DNA of 64,000 nt from Cereibacter sphaeroides (lineage in GTDB: Bacteria; Pseudomonadota; Alphaproteobacteria; Rhodobacterales; Rhodobacteraceae), in assembly GCA_003243455.1 (NCBI GenBank), contig QFQS01000001.1, positions 1,612,001 to 1,676,000 on the forward strand, read 5' to 3'. Under the pieces are notes generated by a model. The model was not told the origin of the DNA, searched no databases, and saw only the letters and a program-made list of their open reading frames with translations. Below are positions 1 through 7,774 of the stretch, piece after piece (the stretch's first letter is position 1; every line of letters starts with the position of its first letter). The position numbers and the translations under genes are program-made.

Positions 1-816
1 CAGAACCTCGCCGATCTTGTCGTCGATGTAGGAGATATTGGCGAAATAGGCCCGGCGCGACCGCGAGACCATTTCGCCAGTGATCTCGTAATCATGCCAG
101 TTGCAGGAGTTCAGGATGCGACGGGAATGCGCGTCCTGCTGTTCAAACGGCAGGGGCGGCACCTCGGGCATCAGATGCTCGCAATCCTCGTACAGATCCC
201 AGTATTTCCGCCGCGCGACATAAGGGTCATGTGGATGGGTAAAGCTGACCGTCATCATCCATGGCCGCTCATCCGCCCCGCGCGCCAGATCGTAGACCCG
301 CTGCACCGAATGGAAGGCAACGGCGTCGTCGTATTCCAACTGGTTGGTGATCTCGGCCACACCCGCGCCGGTCACCGACCCCATGTTGTGATACCACCAG
401 TCGATCCGCTCACCCGGCTTGCGATAATCCGGGGTCCAGCCGAAATCGGCGGGATAAATGTCGGTCGTCAGCCGCTCTTCAAATCCGTGCAACTGGTCGG
501 GGCCGACGAAGTGCATCTTGCCCGACAGGATGGTGCGATAGCCTGCCCCGCGCAGGTGATGCGCATAGGTCGGAATGTCGCTGCGGAATTCGGCCGCGTT
601 GTCATAGACGCCGTTTCGCGACGGCAGTTGCCCCGACATGAAGGCGGCACGCGACGGCGCGCAAAGCGGCGAGGCGCAATAGGCATTGGTAAAGCGCAGC
701 GACTTTTCCGCCAGCCGCTTCAGATTCGGTGTATGCAGCCAATCGGCAGGGCCATCAGGAAAAAGCGGCCCGGCAAGCTGATCCACCATGAAGACGATAA
801 TATTCGGCGTGGCCAT
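1..816 (-). CDS. betC: choline-sulfatase BetC (N-terminal part, cut by window edge)
   Basis: Hydrolyses choline-O-sulfate to choline and sulfate, feeding the choline to glycine betaine pathway in the cytoplasm. The reverse-strand reading frame is open from an ATG at 816 to the window edge, giving about 272 residues. It starts with the alkaline-phosphatase-superfamily metal-binding segment (NIIVFMVDQ) and has the sulfatase signature CAPSR at residues 52-56, whose cysteine is converted to formylglycine. The start overlaps the betI stop by one base (TGATG), so the two are translationally coupled. The C-terminal half lies outside the window. The CAPSR motif and the betI linkage make choline-sulfatase much more likely than another sulfatase. 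Confidence 0.93.
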   Translation of the reverse strand, partial: MATPNIIVFMVDQLAGPLFPDGPADWLHTPNLKRLAEKSLRFTNAYCASPLCAPSRAAFMSGQLPSRNGVYDNAAEFRSDIPTYAHHLRGAGYRTILSGKMHFVGPDQLHGFEERLTTDIYPADFGWTPDYRKPGERIDWWYHNMGSVTGAGVAEITNQLEYDDAVAFHSVQRVYDLARGADERPWMMTVSFTHPHDPYVARRKYWDLYEDCEHLMPEVPPLPFEQQDAHSRRILNSCNWHDYEITGEMVSRSRRAYFANISYIDDKIGEVL

Positions 817-1400
817 CAATCGGCACCGCGCGCAATTTCCAGCGTCAGAAAGTCCAGCACCATATCCACCGGCCGACCGCGATCCCGCGAGGCCACCGCC
901 AACCCCTCGCGCAGATAGACCCCGTCGATAAGCGAGGCCAGCGCCTCGGCCAGCGCGGGTGCCCGCACCCCTGTCAGCGGGCGCAGGTCGAACAACAGGT
1001 TTGACCGCAACCGCATCTGATAGACGCCAAGCAACCGCTTCGCCTCTGGCACGGTCTGGGCCATGACGTAAAAGTTCAGCCAGGCGCCCACGACTTCCCG
1101 GCGAAAGTTGGCAGGCGTGAACGACGCGCGGACGATCGCCTGCAGCCGGGCTTCGTGCCCGCCTGCCATCGCCAATGCCCCGCGCACCTCGGCCCCATAC
1201 AGCGTCAGGACATGGCGCATCGCGGCCAGGAACATCGCCTCTTTGCCCCCGAAATAGTGATGTGCCAGCGCCGAGGACATGCCCGCACGCTTGGCGATCT
1301 GGCTGACCGTGACGTCAAGGCTGCCGGTCCGGCCGATCTCTGCAATCGTGGCGTTGACGAGAGCGGCCTTTCGGATAGGCTCCATCCCCAGCTTCGGCAT
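816..1400 (-). CDS. betI: TetR-family choline-responsive repressor BetI
   Basis: A 194-residue TetR-type repressor. The helix-turn-helix lies at about residues 28-60 (VSQIAKRAGMSS followed by LAHHYFGGKEAMF). The rest is the ligand-binding and dimerisation domain, and the length matches BetI (about 195). BetI normally represses betaine synthesis genes and is released by choline. Here it is first in a leftward unit with betC and divergent from the choline transporter operon. A palindrome in the 87-base divergent interval is a plausible operator, so it may control both directions. The assignment is strong from length, motif and neighbours; which promoter it controls is inferred. Confidence 0.92.
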   Translation of the reverse strand: MPKLGMEPIRKAALVNATIAEIGRTGSLDVTVSQIAKRAGMSSALAHHYFGGKEAMFLAAMRHVLTLYGAEVRGALAMAGGHEARLQAIVRASFTPANFRREVVGAWLNFYVMAQTVPEAKRLLGVYQMRLRSNLLFDLRPLTGVRAPALAEALASLIDGVYLREGLAVASRDRGRPVDMVLDFLTLEIARGAD

Positions 1401-1451
1401 CGCGCGGCACCCATGCGAAACATCTTGATTTCCGCTGCTAGCTTGAAGTTT

Positions 1452-1465
1452 ATTGACTCGTCAAT
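1452..1465. promoter_or_regulatory. candidate BetI operator between betI and choX
   Basis: A perfect palindrome with two 6-base arms (ATTGAC and GTCAAT) around a central TC, in the divergent betI/choX interval 52 bases before betI and 23 bases before choX. BetI boxes known from other bacteria are AT-rich palindromes containing the same TTGA/TCAA core. The position suits control of both promoters. No biochemical proof; the call rests on symmetry and context. Confidence 0.6.
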
Positions 1466-1487
1466 CAACAAAAAACGGGGAGCTTGA

Positions 1488-2420
1488 ATGTCCACCTTCC
1501 GCACCGCGCTTACTGCCAGCGCATTCATCATCGCCACCGCTCCGGCCTTCGCCGCCGGTTGCGACAAGGTCACCTTTTCCGATGTCGGCTGGACCGACAT
1601 CACCGCAACCACGGCCACCGCCAGCCTGATCCTGAATGCGCTGGGGTATGAGACCGAGACAAAGATCCTCTCGGTTCCGGTGACCTACCAGTCGCTCGAC
1701 GCGGGCGACATCGACGTGTTCCTCGGCAACTGGATGCCGACGATGGAAAGCTACATCGCGCCGTTCCGCGAAAAGGGCACGGTGACGACCATCGGTCCCA
1801 ACCTGACGGGTGCGAAATACACTCTGGCCACCAACGCGCCGGGCGCGGCTCTGGGAATCAAGGACTTCTCCGACATCGCCAAGAACTCTGACGCCCTGGA
1901 AGGCAAGGTCTACGGGATCGAGCCGGGCAACGACGGCAACAAGATCATCCTTGACCTGATCGCCAACGACACCGCCGGCATGGGCAAGATGCAACTGGTC
2001 GAAAGCTCGGAACAGGGCATGCTTGCGCAGGTCAAGCGTGAGACGGATCGCGAAAAGCCGATCATCTTCCTGGCCTGGGCGCCGCACCCGATGAACAGCC
2101 AGTTCGAGATCACCTACCTGACCGGCGGCGATGACACCTTCGGCCCGAACTACGGCGGCGCAGAGGTCTATACCAACACCCGCAAGGGCTATGTCGAGGA
2201 ATGCCCGAACACAGGCAAGCTGATCACCAACATGGTGTTCGACCTGTCGATGGAAAACGACATCATGGGCGCGATCCTGAACGATGGCACCGCTCCCGAT
2301 GCCGCTGCGAAAGCATGGCTTGCCGCCAATCCCGAAGCCTGGACCAAATGGCTTGACGGCGTGACCACCAAGGACGGCGGCGACGCCGTGGCGGCGGTGA
2401 AAGCGGCGGTCGAAGGCTGA
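1488..2420 (+). CDS. choX: choline ABC transporter, periplasmic binding protein ChoX
   Basis: High-affinity periplasmic choline receptor of the ChoXWV importer, 310 residues with a signal peptide ending near residue 22 (APAFA). Every residue reported to line the choline cage of Sinorhizobium meliloti ChoX (Trp43, Asp45, Trp90, Tyr119, Asn156, Trp205) has a counterpart shifted by exactly eight: W35, D37, W82, Y111, N148, W197. That supports choline specificity and not only the general OpuAC fold. The ATG at 1488 follows a GGGGAG ribosome site at 1477-1482. The stop overlaps the next gene by one base. Expression is probably controlled through the BetI-type palindrome upstream. Confidence 0.96.
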   Translation: MSTFRTALTASAFIIATAPAFAAGCDKVTFSDVGWTDITATTATASLILNALGYETETKILSVPVTYQSLDAGDIDVFLGNWMPTMESYIAPFREKGTVTTIGPNLTGAKYTLATNAPGAALGIKDFSDIAKNSDALEGKVYGIEPGNDGNKIILDLIANDTAGMGKMQLVESSEQGMLAQVKRETDREKPIIFLAWAPHPMNSQFEITYLTGGDDTFGPNYGGAEVYTNTRKGYVEECPNTGKLITNMVFDLSMENDIMGAILNDGTAPDAAAKAWLAANPEAWTKWLDGVTTKDGGDAVAAVKAAVEG

Positions 2421-3304
2421 TGGGCCTTGTGCGTCTTGGCATGACCCTTGCCGCGATGCTTTTCGCGGCAGGGGTGGCCCTTGCCGACACAGCCATACCT
2501 TCGCAGGATGGCTGGGTCGGCGCCCGCCAGACGGTGACGACCGCGAACGGCCAGCAACTGAGCTATGTCGCCTTTGGCGCCGAGGATGGCCTTCCGCTGA
2601 TCCTGCTGCACGGCTATACCGACAACAGCCGCAGCTGGTCCCTGCTTGCGCCTTACTTCAAGGACCGCCGCGTCATCGCGGTCGATCTGCGGGGTCATGG
2701 CGGATCGGCGGCCCCCGCCTGTTGCTACGGGCTGGACAGTCTTGCCGATGACCTTGGCGGGTTCATGGACGCGATGAACATCGAAAAGGCCGATATCGTC
2801 GGACATTCGCTGGGTTCGATGACCGCCGGCACTTTCGCGGCGCTGCACCCTGAACGCGTGAACAAGCTTGTCCTGATCTCGACCGCCTTCAAGGCGCCGC
2901 AAGGGGCCAGCGACTGGCTCTGGGCGAATGTGCCAAGCCTGCCGGACAAGATCGACCCCGACAGCCAGTTCATGAAGGATTGGTACTACAACCCCAATCC
3001 GGTTCCGGCCGACTATATCGACCGCGAACGGGCGGAAAGCGCTGCCACGCCGAAACAGGTCTGGATGGGCGTGCTGACGGGGCTGACGCTGGCCGACTGG
3101 TCCGGTTTGGTGCCGCGCATCACAGCGCCCACGCTGATCCTCTGGGGCGATCAGGACGGCCTGTTCGACGCAGCCTCGCAAGAGGCGGTGAAGGCAGCCT
3201 TCCCGAAGGCCGAGTATCAGGCCTATCCCGGTTTCGGCCACAACATGTTCTGGGAAACGCCCGAAACGGTCGGGGCAAGGATCACCGGTTTCCTGTCGGA
3301 ATGA
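2420..3304 (+). CDS. secreted alpha/beta hydrolase within the choline uptake operon
   Basis: A 294-residue alpha/beta hydrolase with a signal peptide at residues 1-22, so it probably acts in the periplasm. The catalytic set is visible: nucleophile S130 in GHSLGS, acid D246 in LWGDQDGLF, H274 in GFGHNMFWE, and an oxyanion-type HGYTDNS at 64-70. Its start overlaps the choX stop (TGATG), and choW follows after a short hairpin, so it is embedded in the choline transporter operon. The substrate is unknown. The context suggests release of choline from a choline ester before capture by ChoX, which is inference. It has no Rossmann or lipobox features and is complete. Confidence 0.85.
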   Translation: MGLVRLGMTLAAMLFAAGVALADTAIPSQDGWVGARQTVTTANGQQLSYVAFGAEDGLPLILLHGYTDNSRSWSLLAPYFKDRRVIAVDLRGHGGSAAPACCYGLDSLADDLGGFMDAMNIEKADIVGHSLGSMTAGTFAALHPERVNKLVLISTAFKAPQGASDWLWANVPSLPDKIDPDSQFMKDWYYNPNPVPADYIDRERAESAATPKQVWMGVLTGLTLADWSGLVPRITAPTLILWGDQDGLFDAASQEAVKAAFPKAEYQAYPGFGHNMFWETPETVGARITGFLSE

Positions 3305-3309
3305 CCATT

Positions 3310-3335
3310 CGCCGCGCCCGATCATGGGCGCGGCG
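3310..3335. repeat. perfect 10-bp inverted repeat between the hydrolase gene and choW
   Basis: The arms CGCCGCGCCC and GGGCGCGGCG enclose a 6-base loop (GATCAT). The structure lies 6 bases after the hydrolase stop and 29 bases before choW. No T-run follows, so it is more likely an mRNA-stabilising or expression-balancing hairpin than an intrinsic terminator. It would set binding-protein levels above permease levels, a common arrangement in ABC importer operons. Confidence 0.7.
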
Positions 3336-3364
3336 GACCTGCCTTTGGGGAAGGTTCAAGCAGA

Positions 3365-4198
3365 ATGGACTGGCTGACCAGTACCAAGATTCCGGTCGGA
3401 TGGGCCTCGGCCCAGATCGTCAACTGGATGCAGGCAAATCTCAGCGGGCTTTTCGACACGATCAGCCTCGTGCTGGATTCGATGATCGCCGCGATCCTGT
3501 GGCTGTTGCAGGCCCCGCCGCCGCTGGTGATCGTGGCGCTATTCGTCATCGCGACGTGGTTCCTGCAGAAGTCGTGGAAGATCTGCCTGCTGGTGGCGCT
3601 TGGGATGCTGTTCATCCTCAACCAGGGCTATTGGAAGGAAACGACGCAGAGCCTGACGCTGGTTCTGTGGTCCTGCCTTGTCTGCATGGGCCTTGGCGTG
3701 CCAATCGGCATCGCCTGCGCGCATCGGCCAAAGCTTTACGCAGCACTTGCCCCCGTATTGGACCTGATGCAGACGCTGCCGACCTTCGTCTACCTGATCC
3801 CGGCCATCGTCTTCTTCGGCCTTGGCATGGTGCCCGGCCTGATCGCCACCGTGATCTTCGCCCTGCCCGCCCCGATCCGGCTGACGCAGCTTGGCATATC
3901 GACTACGCCGCTTGCCTTGAGAGAGGCGGCTACCGCATTTGGCGCGACCCCGCGCCAGACGCTGTGGAAGGTTGAATTGCCCTATGCTTTTCCCCAGATC
4001 ATGGCAGGCCTGAACCAGACCATCATGCTGTCGCTGTCGATGGTGGTCATCGCCGCGCTGGTCGGCGCGGACGGGCTTGGAGTGCCGGTGCTCCGGGCAC
4101 TGCAATCGCTGAACACGGCGCAAGGGTTTGAAAGCGGCTTCATCATCGTCGTCGTCGCCATCGTCCTGGACCGCATGCTGAGGGTATCGCGCAAATGA
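3365..4198 (+). CDS. choW: choline ABC transporter permease ChoW
   Basis: Inner-membrane permease of the ChoXWV choline importer, 277 residues, related to ProW/OpuAB. It has several hydrophobic segments. The binding-protein-dependent transport loop near residues 178-200 (LREAATAFGATPRQTLWKVELP) matches the EAA motif that docks on the ATPase. It follows choX and the hydrolase gene and overlaps choV by four bases (ATGA), so permease and ATPase are translationally coupled. The length is normal for the family and no defect is seen. Confidence 0.95.
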   Translation: MDWLTSTKIPVGWASAQIVNWMQANLSGLFDTISLVLDSMIAAILWLLQAPPPLVIVALFVIATWFLQKSWKICLLVALGMLFILNQGYWKETTQSLTLVLWSCLVCMGLGVPIGIACAHRPKLYAALAPVLDLMQTLPTFVYLIPAIVFFGLGMVPGLIATVIFALPAPIRLTQLGISTTPLALREAATAFGATPRQTLWKVELPYAFPQIMAGLNQTIMLSLSMVVIAALVGADGLGVPVLRALQSLNTAQGFESGFIIVVVAIVLDRMLRVSRK

Positions 4199-5232
4199 AT
4201 GCCTCGCCTCCCATGGTCGAATTCGACCGCGTCTCCATCGTCTTCGGCGAAAAGCCCGGCGATGCCCTGCCGCTGATGGACAAGGGCCAGAGCCGGGCCG
4301 AGGTCCAGACCGCGACGGGTCAGGTTCTTGGCGTCCACGACTGCACGCTCTCTGTCGCCAAGGGCGAAATCCTCGTGCTGATGGGCTTGTCCGGTTCGGG
4401 CAAGTCCACTCTTCTGCGCGGTGTCAACGCGCTGAACCCCGTGGTGCGGGGCGAGGTGCGCGTGCATGACGGCCACCAGATGGTCAGCGTCACCAACGCC
4501 GATCCCGCCACGCTGCGTAAGCTACGCCTGTCGCATATCGCCATGGTGTTCCAGCAATTCGGCCTCCTGCCCTGGCGGACGGTGCGGGAAAACGTCGGCC
4601 TTGGCCTCGAACTGGCCGGCCTGACGGCAGAGCAACGCCGCGACAAGGTCGATGTGCAGCTTGCCCTCGTGAACCTGACGCAATGGGCTGACCGCAAGGT
4701 GGGAGAGCTTTCCGGCGGCATGCAGCAGCGCGTCGGCCTTGCCCGCGCCTTCGTCACGCAGGCGCCGATCCTTCTGATGGACGAGCCCTTCTCGGCGCTC
4801 GATCCGCTGATCCGCACGCGCCTTCAGGATGAACTCCTGGACCTGCAGGCCAAACTGAAACGCACGATCATCTTCGTGAGCCATGACCTCGACGAGGCGT
4901 TCAAGATCGGCAACCGCATCGCGCTGATGGAGGGGGGCCGCATAGTCCAATGCGGCACCGCACGCGAGATTATCGCCAACCCCGCGTCCGACTATGTGCA
5001 GGAATTCGTCGCGCACATGAACCCGCTGGGCGTGCTGACCGCCCGCGACGTCATGGTGCCGGGTGGCGAAGCGGCGGGTCCGACCTGCGCACCCGCCACC
5101 CCGATCCGGCAGGTGATGGAACACCTGCGCGACGGCGCGACCACCGTTACCGTGACCGAGGACGGCAAACCCGTCGGCACTATCCGCACCGAAGGGCTGA
5201 TGGGCCGCCTGCTCAATCCGCAGCAGGGCTAG
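4195..5232 (+). CDS. choV: choline ABC transporter ATP-binding protein ChoV
   Basis: Cytoplasmic ATPase energising ChoXWV import, 345 residues. Visible motifs are Walker A GLSGSGKST (64-72), the Q-loop region MVFQQFGLLPWRTV, the signature LSGGMQQRVGLARA, Walker B ILLMDEPFSALD and the switch histidine in FVSHDLDEAFK. A C-terminal region after about residue 280 resembles a short CBS-type regulatory segment (ARDVMVPGG, IRQVMEHLRDGATTVTV), as in ProV/OpuAA. It is the last gene of the rightward operon and is separated by 21 bases from a convergent gene. Confidence 0.96.
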   Translation: MNASPPMVEFDRVSIVFGEKPGDALPLMDKGQSRAEVQTATGQVLGVHDCTLSVAKGEILVLMGLSGSGKSTLLRGVNALNPVVRGEVRVHDGHQMVSVTNADPATLRKLRLSHIAMVFQQFGLLPWRTVRENVGLGLELAGLTAEQRRDKVDVQLALVNLTQWADRKVGELSGGMQQRVGLARAFVTQAPILLMDEPFSALDPLIRTRLQDELLDLQAKLKRTIIFVSHDLDEAFKIGNRIALMEGGRIVQCGTAREIIANPASDYVQEFVAHMNPLGVLTARDVMVPGGEAAGPTCAPATPIRQVMEHLRDGATTVTVTEDGKPVGTIRTEGLMGRLLNPQQG

Positions 5233-5253
5233 TCCACCAGCTACGCCCTGTCG

Positions 5254-6285
5254 CTAGTAGGGTATCCGCACGAAAGCAAAGACCTCGCCGCTTTCCACGT
5301 CGCGCAATTCCATCCTGTCCTTGCTGAGCGAGGCGATCTGAAAGCACTGCGGGGCGGTGACGGGATATTCATCGGTCGGCTCGCTGTTTGCCGACTGCCG
5401 CAGCAGCACCGGACCCACGCTCGCCGGCCCGCCCGGACATTCCGGCAGGACGGCCAGATTGCCGATATCAAACCCATCCATGACCATCGTGTCGACCGAG
5501 CCCATCACGTCATATACCGGGATCAAATCCTTGATCTCGCTTTCCCAGCTTCCCTGCAGCGCCTGACGGACGTTCTGCAACGCATCCGGGGCGGTTGGCA
5601 CGACCGAACTGATCGCCACCTGCGTCTCTGTCCCGGTGGCGCTCAGGATATCGGCGGAAATACGCAAAGGTGTCAGCGCAGGCTGATCGCGCAGGTAACG
5701 CATCACCGCACCCGGTGTGCCTTTGCCCTCATAGGCGCGATACTGCTGGCCCCGCACGAAAACATCGCAATAGGCGGCTCCGTCGATATGGCCGCATTCC
5801 TGCGCCAACCCCTCTGCCGCGAAAGCCTGTCCCAGACTGCCCGGCACAAATGCAGGTGCTTGAACCGGCGGCGCATCCACGTCCAGCCGCCAGCTCTTGT
5901 TCGTGCCAATATCAATCCGCCTGAACTCATCCAGCTTGGCCCCCTGCGCGGCGCAATCGCCCCCGGCGTCTTTCAGGGTGAAAACCTCCGGCGTCGTGCA
6001 GAAGAAATAGGTATCGCCGTCAAAGGTCCGGCCCTTGGCATTCGCCCGCCAGAAGATGAACCGATGCGTCAGATCGCCCGAAATGACCGTGGTGCATTTG
6101 CCCGGCGCCACCACCCACCACCCCTCCGAGGTATAGGGCTCGCCTTCGTCATAGGCGATTGCGACCGACTGCGCCTTGCCACCCATGTTGCAGACCTGCA
6201 GATCGGCGCGAGCCGCACCAGCCCAGACAAACGCCGCAAGCGCCGCCGCGGCTATCCGCAACAGCACCTGCCGCGCCCGGACCAT
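5254..6285 (-). CDS. secreted DUF1036-domain protein with an uncharacterised C-terminal region
   Basis: 343 residues from the ATG at 6285, chosen because it sits just after the upstream stop and is followed directly by a signal peptide (VLLRIAAAALAAFVWAGAARA). The next 110 residues match DUF1036 (LQVCNMGG, EGWWVVAPGKC, FFCTTPEVF with paired cysteines), a periplasmic family of unknown function. The remaining 200 residues have further cysteines (QECG, AAYCDVF, LPECPGG, APQCFQ) and end in a beta-rich segment. I do not recognise this part. The gene overlaps nothing but follows the YbaY/MliC/META gene with one base between stop and start, so the two form an operon. Confidence 0.8.
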   Translation of the reverse strand: MVRARQVLLRIAAAALAAFVWAGAARADLQVCNMGGKAQSVAIAYDEGEPYTSEGWWVVAPGKCTTVISGDLTHRFIFWRANAKGRTFDGDTYFFCTTPEVFTLKDAGGDCAAQGAKLDEFRRIDIGTNKSWRLDVDAPPVQAPAFVPGSLGQAFAAEGLAQECGHIDGAAYCDVFVRGQQYRAYEGKGTPGAVMRYLRDQPALTPLRISADILSATGTETQVAISSVVPTAPDALQNVRQALQGSWESEIKDLIPVYDVMGSVDTMVMDGFDIGNLAVLPECPGGPASVGPVLLRQSANSEPTDEYPVTAPQCFQIASLSKDRMELRDVESGEVFAFVRIPY

Positions 6286-6286
6286 C

Positions 6287-7495
6287 TTAGCGGCGCGCCC
6301 GCAAAAGCACGGTATCGCCCGCGACCAGCTCCAGCCTGCCATCCGCCCCGATATCAAACCGGCTGACCGTCTCAAGCCCGCGCAGGAAGGTCTGCTCGAC
6401 CTTCATCAGCTCTTCCGGGCAGGCCATCATCGTGCCCGCAGCCGGACCGAAACTCAGCCCCTCACCCGACAGGGTGAAGCTGCCGTTGTAGCGGTTGCAG
6501 GCACTCTTGCCGAACACCCGCCCCTCGGCAGCATCGAAGGCCATCGTGACCTCCGCCTCCTCTGGCAGCGCCGCGCCGTGCAGCTCGTCCACCGTCCAAG
6601 ACCCCGCCAGCAGATCCGTCGGAACACCGCCGCAACCGTTCAGGGCAGTGCCATCCGCAGTAAGCGTGGCCGTCATCGGATAGGGCATCCCGGTCATCGT
6701 GTCATGGCAGATCGCCCGCCCGACCACGACGCTCAGGCGCGGCGTCAGATCGAACCTTGCCCCTTCGCGCGTGGCGACAGCTTCGGGCAGCACCCCCTTC
6801 TCCTCTGCCCCCGATTGCGCGGTGTAGATATACCCCGTCTCAGACAGATCCAGACGCCAGCCCGGCTCATTGCCGCGCAGCGTCACAGGCAACAGCGACG
6901 GCGCGATCACCGGCGCGCATTCCGGCAGATCGGCACCCTTCAGCGTCACCATGGCCGCGTTCCCCTTGCTCCAGAAGACGGTTTCGGGGGTAGCGCCATC
7001 CGAGAACTTGGCCCCGGATCCCGAAGGCACGGGTTTCAGATCGAACGTCTCTCCACCCACCCGCAGCCGCGCCATGTCGTCGACGAACCCGACCTCTACC
7101 GGCGTGCCCCCGCAATCCATCTGCGTCGAAAATCCCATCGCCACATGGCGCATCAGCGGCACCATCCCCAGGTCCAGCGCCCCCTCGCCCTCGGGCACGG
7201 CCATCGGCGCGGACAGCCACTCGGCCCGCCCACCGACAAAGATCGCACCCTGCAGCGTATAGGCACCCCCATCTGGCGCGACCAGCGTGAACGGCAGCGG
7301 CACCTGCCGCCCCCCAGTCTCGATCCGCGCCTCGGCCACGGGCCCCGTCGGCCCGCGCAGCTCGATCACCAGCTGCGCACTGTCGTCCAGCGCAATACGC
7401 TCCCGATAAGCCATCTCGCCGGTGATGTCGCGCGCCTCTGCCGTGGCGGCCAAAGCCGCGAACAGGGCCACAAAACCAAAGGACCGACCTATCAT
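6287..7495 (-). CDS. multidomain envelope protein: YbaY-like, MliC-like and META domains
   Basis: 402 residues from the ATG at 7495, chosen because AAGGAGGT lies four bases upstream. A signal peptide (residues 1-21) is followed by a YbaY-type beta domain (ITGEMAYRERIALDDSAQLVIEL). Next comes an MliC lysozyme-inhibitor-like domain at about 125-205 (SGSGAKFSD, VFWSKGNAAMVTL with flanking cysteines), then a COG3650-like segment (LRGNEPGWRLDL). A META domain closes it (LAGSWTVDELHG, ACNRYNGSF, TMMACPEELM). It probably acts in the periplasm. MliC domains inhibit c-type lysozyme and META domains occur in stress and envelope proteins. The exact role is unknown. It is cotranscribed with the DUF1036 gene. 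Confidence 0.85.
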   Translation of the reverse strand: MIGRSFGFVALFAALAATAEARDITGEMAYRERIALDDSAQLVIELRGPTGPVAEARIETGGRQVPLPFTLVAPDGGAYTLQGAIFVGGRAEWLSAPMAVPEGEGALDLGMVPLMRHVAMGFSTQMDCGGTPVEVGFVDDMARLRVGGETFDLKPVPSGSGAKFSDGATPETVFWSKGNAAMVTLKGADLPECAPVIAPSLLPVTLRGNEPGWRLDLSETGYIYTAQSGAEEKGVLPEAVATREGARFDLTPRLSVVVGRAICHDTMTGMPYPMTATLTADGTALNGCGGVPTDLLAGSWTVDELHGAALPEEAEVTMAFDAAEGRVFGKSACNRYNGSFTLSGEGLSFGPAAGTMMACPEELMKVEQTFLRGLETVSRFDIGADGRLELVAGDTVLLRARR

Positions 7496-7608
7496 GCTGA
7501 CCTCCTTGCGCATTCCCCTCTCACTATGCCCGCCAGCGGGGGCCGGTCAAACCCGAACTGCCAACCCTTTACCCTACGCCCCGCCCCGCTATGTTGGCGA
7601 CGCGCCCT

Positions 7609-7694
7609 GCCCGCGTGGTGGAATGGTAGACACAGGGGACTTAAAATCCCTAGGCCGAAAGGCCATGCCGGTTCGAATCCGGCCGCGGGCACCA
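7609..7694 (+). tRNA. tRNA-Leu (anticodon UAA)
   Basis: A complete type II cloverleaf. The acceptor arms GCCCGCG and CGCGGGC pair fully. The anticodon stem-loop GGGGA-CTTAAAA-TCCCT gives anticodon UAA. A variable arm (AGGCCGAAAGGCC) is typical of tRNA-Leu, and the T arm GCCGGTTCGAATCCGGC is standard. The discriminator is A and the 3' CCA is encoded (7692-7694). It stands alone between the leftward META gene and a rightward hydrolase gene. Confidence 0.97.
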
Positions 7695-7774
7695 TTTGTC
7701 GTTTAAGTATCGTATCATCTTACAGAGCATTGGCGCTTACACTGCATTCTACAGCCAACCGGGAGAAAACTCGA

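Noticed and set aside
1488..3304. choX and the following hydrolase read as one gene with two domains
   Set aside because: They are in different frames, each with its own start and signal peptide, joined only by a TGATG overlap.
6176..7774. A very long open frame ahead of the FrsA-like hydrolase gene, which would give a 940-residue protein
   Set aside because: It runs antisense through the META gene and straight through the tRNA-Leu gene. The protein is Arg/Pro/His-rich low-complexity, typical of an antisense frame in high-GC DNA. A good ribosome site marks the real start at 7775.
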